From JBLIRR01 sp049472395 (lineage in GTDB: Bacteria > SZUA-182 > DTGQ01 > JBLIRR01): 34,267 nucleotides of DNA. This document shows positions 1 through 7,766 of this stretch, piece by piece. Positions within the stretch are counted from its first letter, which is position 1. Each line of letters opens with the position of its first letter. Below the pieces are notes generated by a model. It worked only from the letters and a program-made list of their open reading frames with translations. It was not told where the DNA came from and searched no databases. Position numbers and translations under genes: made by a program. The stretch lies in NCBI GenBank assembly GCA_049472395.1, contig JBLIRR010000058.1, positions 1 to 34,267 of the forward strand, read 5' to 3'.

Positions 1-1263
1 TCAAATAAAAAAATTTCCAGATCCACGTACGGGGAACAATGTTCGCTTTAGTATTGAAAATATAGGGCTTGGGGCTTTTTCGATTTTCTTTACCCAGAAT
101 CCATCCTTTCTTTCATTTCAGCGATATATGCAAGAGACAAAAGGGAAGAATAATGCACGATCCCTGTTTGGGATCAGTGAAATTCCTTCTGATAATCATA
201 TAAGAACAGTAATGGATGAAGTGGCACCTTCCTATGTATTCCCTGTATTTTCACATATTATAGATGGATTGAAAGCATCAGGGCATTTGAATAGGTATCG
301 TTCATTCAAAAATAATTTATTAATAGCATTAGATGCGATCCAGTATTTTAGTTCGGACACTATACACTGTAATAACTTTACCAAAAAGGAACATAACAAT
401 GGCAAAATAACTTATTCTCATAGCGTCATTACACCAGTTATTGTGAAACCAAGGGATAACACCGTTATTTCGCTGCAGCCTGCGTTTATTACCCCGCAAG
501 ACGGGCACAAAAAGCAGGACTGTGAGACAACAGCGGGGAAACAGTGGCTTAACCGCTATGGACTATAGTATAAGGGATTAGGAGTAATTATCTTGGGAGA
601 TGATTTATATTCTCGGCAACCATTCTGTAAAGAAATATTAGAAGAAGGTTTTAATTTTATTTTGGTATGTCAACCTTGGTCGCATAAAACGCTGTATGAG
701 TGGATTGCAGGAAATGAAGTGCAAAAAGTAATACACACACGATGGACCGGCAAGGGTTCCGGGATTGATAAATACCGTTTTATTAACCACTCGCTTCTGC
801 GAGAAGGAGATGATGCTCAGTTGGTGAACTGATGCGAGCTGACCACAACGAAACAGGATAGTACCATTCTCTATAGAAATGCTTTTATTACCATACATGA
901 GATCACCCCAAGAATGTAGCACACATTGTGGAAGCTGGCCGAGCCCGGTGGAAAGTGGAGAATGAAAATAATAATACGCTCAAGACGAAAGGGTATAATT
1001 TTGAGCATAATTATGGTCACGGCAAGAAATACCTATCAGCTCTTTTAGTCACATTTAACATCCTCGCCTTTCTCTTTCATACCTTGCTCGGTATCATGGA
1101 TGATAATTATCAAGTGCTTCGTAAGGAATTGCCTACTCGAAAACCCTTTTTTGATGATATCCGTGCTCTCATGCGATATTTGTACTTTGAGAGCTGGAAT
1201 GATTTGCTCAATTTTATGATCCGCGGTCTTAACAATAAAATACCAGTCTCAGATTCAAGCTAA
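1..1263 (+). pseudogene. Decayed IS transposase (ISNCY/IS1202-like), 5' end off the window
   Basis: The reading frame is already open at base 2 and reads as transposase from the edge (FPDPRTGNNVRFS near the start, then a block with FGISEIPSDNHIR). It is broken three times. A TAG at 566-568 comes just before the conserved GDDLYSRQPFC block. A TGA at 830-832 sits where the protein should continue NWCELTTTKQ, so it probably replaces a Trp codon. A frameshift near 915 moves the last part (VAHIVEAGRARWKVENENNN to the TAA at 1261-1263) into another frame. The C-terminal RARWKVEN...LKTKGYNFEH stretch resembles the end of the DDE domain in IS1202/ISNCY-type transposases; the family name comes from memory of such proteins. 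No terminal inverted repeat was found after 1263. It is non-functional as read. Confidence 0.75.
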
Positions 1264-1684
1264 CTTATGAATATTGTTTTTAATGATATTCTGATCAATG
1301 TAATAGATATATTCATCTCCCCAGATGACTTGAAGTAAGAAGCCTGCCTTATGCATCCCTTGATAAAATACAAATATGGCATTCTGACTAAATAAAATAA
1401 GAAGCAAAAAACGTACTTTGATGAGTTTACTAAATGAAGGAATATGATTATTATTCTCTAAATGGGAGCTACACAAAGCTTGTGTATATAAGTGATGGAC
1501 TAGGCTCAAGGGCAATCCATCTCACTGAGGTTACTTAACTGATAATATTGACAAGAATTATTTTGGATGCTCTGTCCCGAGTTTTACCAGGTTTAAGAAA
1601 CGAAAACTGCAAAGCGTAGATAGAGAGAGAAATCTATTAGGTAGGGATAACACATTTCAGGAATAAAACACCGATAAATAATAA
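1264..1684. other. Gap with no supported gene
   Basis: About 420 AT-rich bases between the transposase remnant and the methyltransferase promoter. A minus-strand open frame at 1255-1515 has no recognisable motif and was not called. I saw no hairpin, tRNA or inverted repeat that would mark the end of the IS element. Confidence 0.4.
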
Positions 1685-1713
1685 TTGATTCTGTATGCTT
1701 TTGTGTTTATACT
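1685..1713 (+). promoter_or_regulatory. Candidate sigma70-type promoter of the methyltransferase gene
   Basis: TTGATT (1685-1690), a 17-base spacer, then TATACT (1708-1713). Transcription would start near 1720. That is downstream of the first possible ATG (1714), so it supports starting translation at 1759. Confidence 0.5.
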
Positions 1714-1758
1714 TTGAAAACACCTTTAAAAATCTATGCTATATTAGGAGTCTATTTT

Positions 1759-2820
1759 ATGGAAAATAAAATTAATTCTATTAATATAGATAAAATTATT
1801 AATGAACTAATAAAAAATTATCAACTTTTTACTGAAGAGAAAAAAGCTATATATTATTTTGTAGAAAGCTTGAGAGAATATTTAAGTTTCCTTCAGGAAT
1901 TCGATAAAGAAATTAAAAATAGGAACTATACAAAATTAGCCCAGAAAAAGTTAGATAAAGCACAAAATAGAATTATTTTAGCTACATATTTATTTGAAAG
2001 TAAAGTCGTTTCAATCCCAGTAAGAGAAAGAATAAGAAAATCATTTAGAGAATTTGTAGGAAAATATATTTATCAATCTAAAATAATTAAACATGCTTAT
2101 GAGAAACCACGAGGATATCCAGGAGATTACTGGCTTTTTGAGAGAGCTTATGATAATAAGCCAATATCTAAAAATATAGGATATTATTTTGATATATGGA
2201 TATTAAGGCATTTCCTAACTGTAGGGATTCAGTATAGAAAAGAAAAAGCAAAATACTTTTTACGAAATTTCAGCAAGCACAGAAAAGGACAGCTAAAGAT
2301 ATTAAATATAGGTTGTGGTTCCTGTCGAGAAATAAGAGAATTGCTATTAGAAGATATCGATCTTAGTAAGAAACTTACTTTTACGTGCTTAGACCAAGAT
2401 AAAAGAGCTTTAGAGTGCGCTAAGAAAGGTATAGAAGACCTGAACCACAATATAGATATCACTTTTCTTACCGAAGATATCTTACCTCTAATTGGTTTAG
2501 GGGGGAAGCATATTAGGATAAGTCCGCAGGATATGATATATAGTTTAGGTTTAGCAGATTATTTCTTGAAAACTACGCTTGAGAACTTTATAAAATTTTG
2601 CTATGGGAATTTGAGCAGTGGAGGAAAATTAATAATTGCTTTTTGTAGCTCATATAATCCTAAGCTTTATTTTCATTTGAGGTGGTTTTGTGAATGGAAT
2701 TTCTATATTAATGATGCCTATGTTATAAGAGATTTTATTAAAAATGAATTGAATATAAAAAATATAAGAGTTATTTGGGATAAGCCAGAACCTGTTTTCT
2801 TTATAATAATTAATAAATAG
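1759..2820 (+). CDS. Class I SAM-dependent methyltransferase, substrate unknown
   Basis: A 353-residue protein when started at ATG 1759, which has TAGGAG about 8 bases upstream. An in-frame ATG at 1714 lacks a ribosome site and lies before the predicted transcript start. The N-terminal half is helical and Lys-rich and ends in a YEKPRGYPGDYWLFE block, like the 'GYPGDY' segment seen in some bacterial methyltransferases. The SAM-binding motif I is ILNIGCGSCREI about half way along, followed by an acidic CLDQD strand (ribose binding) and a YSLGLADYF segment in the motif IV position. There is no signal peptide, so it is probably cytoplasmic. It stands alone on the plus strand, and its 3' end lies only 17 bases from a cut vapC, so it may have arrived by insertion. 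Codon use is very AT-rich. The substrate cannot be read from the sequence. Confidence 0.75.
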   Translation: MENKINSINIDKIINELIKNYQLFTEEKKAIYYFVESLREYLSFLQEFDKEIKNRNYTKLAQKKLDKAQNRIILATYLFESKVVSIPVRERIRKSFREFVGKYIYQSKIIKHAYEKPRGYPGDYWLFERAYDNKPISKNIGYYFDIWILRHFLTVGIQYRKEKAKYFLRNFSKHRKGQLKILNIGCGSCREIRELLLEDIDLSKKLTFTCLDQDKRALECAKKGIEDLNHNIDITFLTEDILPLIGLGGKHIRISPQDMIYSLGLADYFLKTTLENFIKFCYGNLSSGGKLIIAFCSSYNPKLYFHLRWFCEWNFYINDAYVIRDFIKNELNIKNIRVIWDKPEPVFFIIINK

Positions 2821-2837
2821 AATTGAGTTTTAAAATT

Positions 2838-2900
2838 GCTTAATCTTTGATCAGCGGTAAAATACCATATAAGAGAATGTGTGTCAGTTACAACATTCAC
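2838..2900 (-). pseudogene. VapC toxin, 5' stub only (PIN domain)
   Basis: Starting at GTG (2898-2900), which overlaps the antitoxin stop by two bases (GTGA), the frame reads MNVVTDTHSLIWYFTADQRL. This is the classic N-terminus of a VapC PIN-domain ribonuclease, with the first catalytic Asp (VTDTH). After about 21 residues similarity ends and the frame runs into antisense of the methyltransferase gene. The remaining roughly 100 residues and the other acidic residues are missing, so the toxin is dead. Confidence 0.7.
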
Positions 2901-3133
2901 TTCGTTTCTCCATAATCATACGGAAAAAGAGATTTCTTTGCCTCACAGAATAATTTCTCATCAATATTACTACCTTTCCAAATACCTTTCAATGATCCCC
3001 GTTTTTTTGATTTCTTTGGTCTATTAATTAATTCAGAAGTTACTATATGAATAATTTTATAAAGTTTTGGTATATCATCTTCAGGAATGCCTTCTATTTC
3101 TTTTAAGATCTTTTTTTTATAAAGTGATATCAT
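2897..3133 (-). CDS. VapB-like antitoxin, orphaned
   Basis: A 78-residue charged protein. ATG 3131-3133 is preceded on the minus strand by GAGG at normal spacing. It has a helical N-terminal part (IEGIPEDDIPKLYKIIHIV) and a C-terminal KKRGSLKGIWKGSNIDEKLF segment, of the sort VapB/DUF2281-type antitoxins use to clamp the toxin. Its stop overlaps the vapC start (GTGA), the usual coupling of a type II TA pair, but that toxin is only a stub. The gene itself is intact. It would normally bind its own promoter and the toxin; whether it still does anything is unknown. Confidence 0.65.
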   Translation of the reverse strand: MISLYKKKILKEIEGIPEDDIPKLYKIIHIVTSELINRPKKSKKRGSLKGIWKGSNIDEKLFCEAKKSLFPYDYGETK

Positions 3134-3351
3134 TTTTTCTTCCTCTATGTAGTCTGTTTTTTATTGTCAACTTTTGGATTCCTCTAAGATTTCCTCCTGC
3201 CCTATAGAAGAGAAAGATAATAATTCGATTCGAGTAATTGAAGAAATAAAAATATTATTTTTTTTAAAAAAGATCTGATTGAAAAAGTTAATAACATTTG
3301 AGTTATCTTTTAGAAAATAAATAATAATATTTGTACCTTATAAATAATTAT

Positions 3352-3546
3352 TTATTGCCATTCTGATCTGATTTCTTTCTGATAATTGCGAGGGTCAATA
3401 TCCTTATTTTTCCATATTCCTCTGGTATTCTTTATAATTTCAGAGGCATAAGTAAGTTTATTTAAAACAGAATCAGGAATATCCACTTCAATTTTTTCTT
3501 CATCCATATATTTTAAGGATTCTTTTGGCAAAGTAACTATTGACAT
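3352..3546 (-). CDS. Small antitoxin-like protein, partner missing
   Basis: A 64-residue protein with a good ribosome site (TAGGAG, 8 bases before the ATG at 3544-3546). The middle (VEVDIPDSVLNKLTYASEII-like) looks like the helical dimerisation part of a VapB-type antitoxin. The C-terminus (TRGIWKNKDIDPRNYQKEIR) resembles the toxin-binding tail with its conserved GIWKD-like motif. The toxin gene would be expected directly downstream on the minus strand (below 3352), but only AT-rich non-coding sequence is there. Assignment rests on overall form and context. Confidence 0.55.
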   Translation of the reverse strand: MSIVTLPKESLKYMDEEKIEVDIPDSVLNKLTYASEIIKNTRGIWKNKDIDPRNYQKEIRSEWQ

Positions 3547-3587
3547 AAGAATTTCTCCTATTTAGATATTGAGCATGGCTAAATCTT

Positions 3588-3740
3588 TTAATAATTGTAT
3601 GAAAAATTACTCCGGAAACCAGCGCGGTTAAATTTAGCTGGGAATTGTTCTCCCTGAATAATTGTGGCTTTTACTTCATCTTCAGTCGCCCCACGCTCTC
3701 TCATTCTTTCTTCTAAATGCGGATGGAAACGAATTTCCAT
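3588..3740 (-). pseudogene. DUF4258-like toxin, truncated after 50 codons
   Basis: The minus frame from the ATG at 3738-3740 starts MEIRFHPHLEERMRERGATE and continues EDEVKATI, then GEQFPAKF, FRSNF and a TAA at 3588-3590. The opening F-HPH-ERM-ERG-TE-EV pattern is that of DUF4258-type proteins, RelE/BrnT-like small toxins usually 80-100 residues long. The conserved C-terminal half and any DUF2283 partner are gone. It ends 41 bases upstream of the orphan antitoxin at 3352-3546. Confidence 0.6.
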
Positions 3741-3782
3741 AAGCTATTTCCCCAAATTTAATATTTTAAAAAAGTGTTGGAT

Positions 3783-3934
3783 ATATTCAGGCTCTTTACA
3801 CACTTTTTTTAAAACAAGGCCAATGCATTGATTTATTTGAGGAAAAAATTGGACATTCAAAACAACTCAAAATCTCTAATAAATAAAGAAACTGAATGTC
3901 CAATTATTGAAAAGCTGTAAAGAGCCTGTATATA
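3783..3934. mobile_element. MITE-like element with nested inverted repeats
   Basis: Outer arms CAGGCTCTTTACA (3788-3800) and its exact complement (3916-3928) enclose inner arms AATTGGACATTCA (3847-3859) and its exact complement (3893-3905). TATATT and TATATA flank the outer arms, consistent with a short TA-rich target duplication. The left arms are 46 bases apart and the right arms only 10, so the left side may carry an insertion. There is no coding capacity. This looks like a non-autonomous transposon relic of about 150 bp; its transposase is not identified. Confidence 0.55.
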
Positions 3935-4205
3935 CTTAAAAGATATCATTATTTAGGATAAGAAGCAAACAATATGACATTAATAGGTTTGACGAAGTTA
4001 TGCTATTATCATGAACAATAGTAATAATGTTAATTAATTCAGATTATAAGTGTACAATTGATCTTAACGGATTTTTCCTATAAATTCTTTTTAGATAGAC
4101 GAAAAAGGAAAATTCAGAAGTTACTAACTGAATAATTTTTGTCACTTATGTTATTGATTGTATTTGGAATAAATGGCGCACTTCAATGCCATAATCTAAC
4201 TCTTT
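3935..4205. other. Gap with no supported gene
   Basis: AT-rich sequence between the MITE-like element and the VapC 3' stub. No recognisable coding fragment, RNA or strong repeat was seen. Confidence 0.4.
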
Positions 4206-4298
4206 AGAGTTATTGTCGCTACAGCAACAAAATATGACTACCCAATTATCACTTCAGATAAAATCATAAAAAGATTTTATAAAAATGTAATGATATGA
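4206..4298 (+). pseudogene. VapC toxin, 3' stub only (PIN domain C-terminus)
   Basis: A short plus-strand frame reads RVIVATATKYDYPIITSDKI, then IKRFYKNVMI and the TGA at 4296-4298. This is the usual end of a VapC PIN domain (DRLIVATA...PLITSDK...), including the late catalytic Asp in TSD. Nothing upstream in any frame supplies the first 90 or so residues. It is on the opposite strand from the VapC 5' stub at 2838-2900, so the two are not simply halves of one gene in place. Confidence 0.6.
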
Positions 4299-4306
4299 AC
4301 TTTTTT

Positions 4307-4377
4307 GAGAGTACAGCAAAGAATTTATATTTGGATGTTTTAGGGGTATGTTTTATATATTAACATTTACTACCCCT
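4307..4377. repeat. GGGGTA-box repeat, copy 1
   Basis: Bases 4307-4354 match 5385-5432 at 41 of 48 positions, ending in the shared block TTTTAGGGGTATGTTTT. Here AGGGGTA (4342-4348) also has an inverted partner TACCCCT (4371-4377). Copy 2 lies just upstream of the DUF4143 ATPase. Copy 1 has no ATPase after it; it precedes the antitoxin/PIN toxin pair instead. Confidence 0.6.
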
Positions 4378-4418
4378 TTGTTTACCAAATATGTATTTTA
4401 AAGTATAGCAAAGAGTAT

Positions 4419-4447
4419 TTGAAGGTAAATCAATTCTCACGTATAAT
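4419..4447 (+). promoter_or_regulatory. Candidate sigma70-type promoter of the antitoxin-toxin pair
   Basis: TTGAAG (4419-4424), a 17-base spacer, then TATAAT (4442-4447). This gives a leader of roughly 75 bases before the antitoxin ATG at 4531. A second TATAAT at 4484-4489 lacks a good -35. Confidence 0.5.
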
Positions 4448-4530
4448 TTTTATAGGGTATTTTTTAATTTAATATTGATAGAATATAATGAAGTGAGTAA
4501 TTATATATGATCTTATAGGGAGATAGATTT

Positions 4531-4791
4531 ATGAACTCTTTAAAGTCTATAACAGAAGAACTTGATTATTTAATGAAATATCATGGGGAGAATGAGGAAT
4601 CAATACTATCCATGGCATTAAAAAAGGGAATGGATCAATTGTATAAAGAGGCTGTTATGAAATTATACGTTGATAAAAAGCTTGATCGAATTGAAGCAAT
4701 CAATATATTAGGAATTGAAATTATTGAAGATTTAGATTATCAGAAAAGATCGCTAAAAGAAGATATAGAATTGGGTCTTCTTGATGGGTAA
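4531..4791 (+). CDS. Antitoxin (UPF0175-like) of a DUF3368 PIN toxin
   Basis: An 86-residue protein. AGGGAGA lies 7 bases before the ATG. The central helix pair (YKEAVMKLYVDKKLDRIEAI, then NILGIEI) fits the UPF0175 pattern of a small DNA-binding antitoxin ('...LYxxGkis...aaellGi'), and the acidic tail SLKEDIELGLLDG is typical for partners of DUF3368 toxins. Its stop (TAA 4789-4791) overlaps the ATG of the toxin frame (4784-4786), so the two are translationally coupled. It would neutralise the toxin and repress the operon. It is intact although the toxin is frameshifted. Confidence 0.7.
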   Translation: MNSLKSITEELDYLMKYHGENEESILSMALKKGMDQLYKEAVMKLYVDKKLDRIEAINILGIEIIEDLDYQKRSLKEDIELGLLDG

Positions 4792-5267
4792 AATCATATC
4801 GGATACAGGTCCTATCCTTCATTTCAATGAAAATTTCTCTAATGGAGATTCTTTCTATTTTTCCTGAAATTATTATTTCAGATATGATAAGCTCAGAACT
4901 GAATCTTTATAACATTGGTCTATATAATATTTCTAACATTAAATTAGAAAATGTTAGAAATTATCTTATCAAAGAATTAACTATACCTTTCAAAATTCAT
5001 GAACCAGACAAGTCAATCTTAATACTAGCCAAGAAATATGAGGGATCTCTTATTCTCAGTGATGACTTAGAGTTAAGAAGAGCAGCACAATTTTTAAATA
5101 TCGAAGCAATGGGAACGGTTGGTATTTTGGTGAAAGCCTTTAAAAAAGGTATCCTTTCTCATCAAGCCCTATTCGACAACATTGATATTTTATTTGAAAA
5201 TAGTTCTTTATTCACTTCAAAGGTTTTTAAAGATTATGTAAAGAATATGATCAAAAAACTTGTATGA
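4784..5267 (+). pseudogene. DUF3368 PIN-domain toxin, split by a 1-base frameshift
   Basis: From ATG 4784 the frame begins MGKIISDTGPILHFNE, with the first catalytic Asp in SDTGP, and then leaves the family. The frame one base over continues it exactly: ISLMEILSIFPEIIISDMI through LILSDDLELRRAA (late acidic residues) and MGTVGILVKAFKKGI to the TGA at 5265-5267. Removing one A from the run at 4830-4833 would join them into one protein of about 160 residues, the normal DUF3368 length. A downstream ATG at 4827 gives a 146-residue product without the first Asp, expected to be inactive. The cause could be a true mutation, slippage at the A run, or a sequencing error. Confidence 0.75.
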
Positions 5268-5268
5268 G

Positions 5269-5295
5269 CAATTTGCATGTCAGAAATTCAATTTG
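5269..5295. repeat. 27-bp direct repeat, left copy flanking the ATPase gene
   Basis: CAATTTGCATGTCAGAAATT followed by CAATTTG. It matches 7002-7028 at 24 of 27 positions. The two copies bracket the DUF4143 ATPase and its upstream boxes, about 1.7 kb apart. Confidence 0.55.
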
Positions 5296-5384
5296 GCTAT
5301 ATTTCGCCATGATATTACCTTGCCATTTTTTCTCCATTGGTCTTTATCTCCTCCATAAAGCAGAAATCCTTAAAAGGGGGATTT

Positions 5385-5490
5385 GAGCGTATAGTATAGA
5401 ATTTATAACTGGATATTTTAGGGGTATGTTTTTTCGATATATTGGATATTTTAGGGGTATGTTTTGTATATATTGAATATTTTAAGGGTA
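5385..5490. repeat. GGGGTA-box repeat, copy 2, with three tandem boxes
   Basis: GGATATTTTAGGGGTATGTT begins at 5411 and again at 5444, and a weaker form (GAATATTTTAAGGGTAT) begins at 5475, at spacings of 33 and 31 bases, just before the ATPase start at 5508. The first box belongs to a 48-base block shared with 4307-4354. Helically phased spacing (about three turns) suggests an operator array or the end of a mobile cassette. Confidence 0.6.
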
Positions 5491-5507
5491 TATGATAATA
5501 TAGAAAT

Positions 5508-6890
5508 ATGAAAAGGTTCGATGAAGCAACAATATTAGAATGGTTTCAAAGGGAAATACATAAACCTCTTGTAATTAGAGGAGCAAGGCAAGTTGGTAAA
5601 TCTACATTGGTACGACAATTTGCCAAAAACAATAACCGCCCTTTGCATGAAATTAATCTAGAAAAAAATCCGCAATTAGAAGAAGTGTTTAAACGACAAA
5701 ATATTCGTGAGATTATAAATGAACTTGAATTTATTACACAAAAGGGAAAAATAATCCCAGGCGAAAGTATTTTGTTTCTTGATGAAATTCAATCAATTCC
5801 TCACGCACTTCAAAACCTTAGATATTTTTATGAAGATATCCCGGCATTACATGTAATAGCTGCGGGCTCACTCCTTGAATTTACTCTCGCTACGCATTCA
5901 TTTTCCATGCCGGTTGGCCGGATTGAATATTTATATATGTATCCTGTGAGCTTTTTTGAATACTTAAATGCCTGTAATGAAACGCATCTCTTAGATATCC
6001 TAAGAAATTATACAATTGGAGATTATTTTCCGATTTCCGTCCATGAGAAATGTATACATTATCAAGGCAATTATATTTTAGCCGGAGGTATGCCTGAAGC
6101 ACTGCAAATATTAATTTCTGAAAATGATTTGGAAAGAGTTTTTAATGTTCAATCCCAAATATTAGAGACATACAGAGATGATTTTGCCAAATATGCCTCG
6201 GGGAATGAATTGCTGAGAATACAAAAAATTTATGACTTCATTCCTTCAGGAATTGGGCAAAAAATGAAATATGTAAACATTGACCCCCATGTCAAAGCAC
6301 GTGAATTAAAAAAGGCATATGATTTATTAGTAAAAGCCGGTTTAATTATCCCAGCGTATCATTCAGACGCGTCTGGTATCCCCCTAAAAGCAACAAAAGA
6401 TGAAAAAGTATATAAATCTTTCTTCCTTGATATTGGTTTAATAAATAGATCCTGTGGTATCGAGTATCTTCCTTTAGATATCTTAAAAAGTGTAAAATTT
6501 ATCAATGAAGGTAAACTTGCGGAACAATTTATTGCTCAGCATCTATTAACCATTGGGAGAAAAAATGAAAAACAGCATATATTTTACTGGCTTAGAGAAG
6601 GAAGACGGACAAATGCAGAGGTAGATTTTCTTATTCAAAAAAATTCAGAAATATTCCCCATAGAAGTGAAAGCAGGTAAAACCGGGACTCTGAAGTCTAT
6701 CCATCAATTTATATTCCGAAAGAAAAGTAAATGTGCTGTACGGTTTGATCTTAATCTGCCACGTAGAGAATCTGTTGAGGTAAAAATTAAACAACCTCAA
6801 GGTTCTCAAGAAGTCGAATTTAAATTGCTGTCGTTACCTCTTTATATGGTAGAAATGCTCCCGACCCTTCTTTCGAAGTCCCTGAAATAA
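5508..6890 (+). CDS. AAA ATPase with C-terminal DUF4143
   Basis: A 460-residue protein of normal length for the family. Residues 25-32 (GARQVGKS) are the Walker A motif and 88-93 (ILFLDE) the Walker B, with EIQSIPHALQNLRYFYED after it. The HVIAAGSLLEFTL stretch is the sensor region. The C-terminal DUF4143 domain includes KLAEQFIAQHLL, then FYWLREGRRTNAEVDFLI and FPIEVKAGKTG, a PD-(D/E)xK nuclease-like fold (EVDF...EVKAG). The family is widespread, often in many copies, with no settled function. The gene stands alone, has no good ribosome site, and is preceded by three GGGGTA boxes and bracketed by 27-bp direct repeats. A decayed piece of a second DUF4143 gene may lie at 7767-7994. Confidence 0.9.
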   Translation: MKRFDEATILEWFQREIHKPLVIRGARQVGKSTLVRQFAKNNNRPLHEINLEKNPQLEEVFKRQNIREIINELEFITQKGKIIPGESILFLDEIQSIPHALQNLRYFYEDIPALHVIAAGSLLEFTLATHSFSMPVGRIEYLYMYPVSFFEYLNACNETHLLDILRNYTIGDYFPISVHEKCIHYQGNYILAGGMPEALQILISENDLERVFNVQSQILETYRDDFAKYASGNELLRIQKIYDFIPSGIGQKMKYVNIDPHVKARELKKAYDLLVKAGLIIPAYHSDASGIPLKATKDEKVYKSFFLDIGLINRSCGIEYLPLDILKSVKFINEGKLAEQFIAQHLLTIGRKNEKQHIFYWLREGRRTNAEVDFLIQKNSEIFPIEVKAGKTGTLKSIHQFIFRKKSKCAVRFDLNLPRRESVEVKIKQPQGSQEVEFKLLSLPLYMVEMLPTLLSKSLK

Positions 6891-6996
6891 AGCCGATACT
6901 CTAAGTGATACTAGCTCCGGGTGTTAATTCATATTTTTCTAATGCAGAAAGCTTTTTAGTCTCTTGAGGAAAGAAAATTTCTATCGAATGGTAATA

Positions 6997-7033
6997 TTGG
7001 ACAATTTGCAAGTTAAAAATTCAATTTGTCCAA
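6997..7033. repeat. 27-bp direct repeat, right copy, forming a hairpin
   Basis: Bases 7002-7028 repeat the block at 5269-5295. This copy also folds on itself: TTGGACAATTTG (6997-7008) pairs with CAATTTGTCCAA (7022-7033) with one mismatch. No T run follows on either strand, so it is not an obvious terminator. Confidence 0.55.
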
Positions 7034-7044
7034 AAAATTTAGAA

Positions 7045-7710
7045 CTAAAGATCGATACCGAATTGTACAGACCAGTCCTGGCTGATAGCCGCTATTGAAT
7101 CATAGACTATATCTGCTTCGTGAAGGTATTCAGCAGGAAGAGACGTGGCTATTGCTATACAAAAAGCCCCGGCTTGTTTTGCCGCTTTTATCCCATAAGG
7201 GGCATTTTCTATGACAAGGGCCTCTTCTGGCCTGATGTGTAACTGGTTCATGCATTTACAATAGGGGTCGGGGGCGGGTTTTCCCTGTTTTACGCTATCA
7301 CCGGTGACCACCGCGTGAAAGAAGTTGTAAATAGACTTAGGGAGGATATGTTCTAATTCCTTCCTGGAGGTGCCGGTTACAAGGCCTAACAAGTATCCCT
7401 GATCCTTAAGAGAGCGTATGAATTGTGAAATTCCTGGAAATATAGTTGGCAAGGCGATTTTGTTAAAAATTTTTTCCTTCTCACGCAGTAGTTCCTCTTT
7501 CTCTTCAAGGCTAAGTTGTAGTCCATACTTGTCTGCAAGCTGAGTTATGCTTACTAATCCCTGTTCTCCTTCCCGTTTATATATCTCTAATTTATCCAAT
7601 TGAATCCCCATGGAGGTGAATACTCGATGCCAGGCTTCAAAATGATAAGGCATGGTATCAGTAATAACGCCATCCATGTCAAAGAGAATGGCTTTATATT
7701 TTTTAAGCAT
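7045..7710 (-). CDS. HAD-superfamily phosphatase/phosphomutase (beta-PGM-like)
   Basis: A 221-residue cytoplasmic protein. The nucleophile motif is AILFDMDGVITDT near the start, with D11 and D13 as nucleophile and acid/base. A cap domain follows at about residues 17-90. LVTGTSRKEL supplies motif II, GKPAPDPYCKCM the motif III Lys, and VIENAPYGIKAAKQAG the motif IV acid (E in place of the common D). This layout is that of beta-phosphoglucomutase and sugar-phosphate phosphatases; the substrate is not determined. It lies 270 bases downstream of the ketosynthase at 7980-9188 on the same strand, and no ribosome site was seen before its ATG. Confidence 0.85.
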   Translation of the reverse strand: MLKKYKAILFDMDGVITDTMPYHFEAWHRVFTSMGIQLDKLEIYKREGEQGLVSITQLADKYGLQLSLEEKEELLREKEKIFNKIALPTIFPGISQFIRSLKDQGYLLGLVTGTSRKELEHILPKSIYNFFHAVVTGDSVKQGKPAPDPYCKCMNQLHIRPEEALVIENAPYGIKAAKQAGAFCIAIATSLPAEYLHEADIVYDSIAAISQDWSVQFGIDL

Positions 7711-7766
7711 AATAGCGTCGAATAAAATAAGTATGAAATATTGATAAGTGACCCATATATTTTATA

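Noticed and set aside
1255..1515. Minus-strand open frame of 86 codons
   Set aside because: No recognisable domain, no ribosome site, and base composition like the surrounding gap.
1548..1576. TTGACA at 1548-1553 as a promoter
   Set aside because: No -10-like sequence at 16-18 bases downstream.
3741..4530. CRISPR-like array in the repeat-rich accessory region
   Set aside because: Repeats here are few, unequal in spacing and partly inverted; no regular repeat-spacer pattern and no cas genes.
6997..7033. Hairpin considered as a terminator for the HAD or ATPase gene
   Set aside because: No T run on either strand; better explained as the second copy of a direct repeat.
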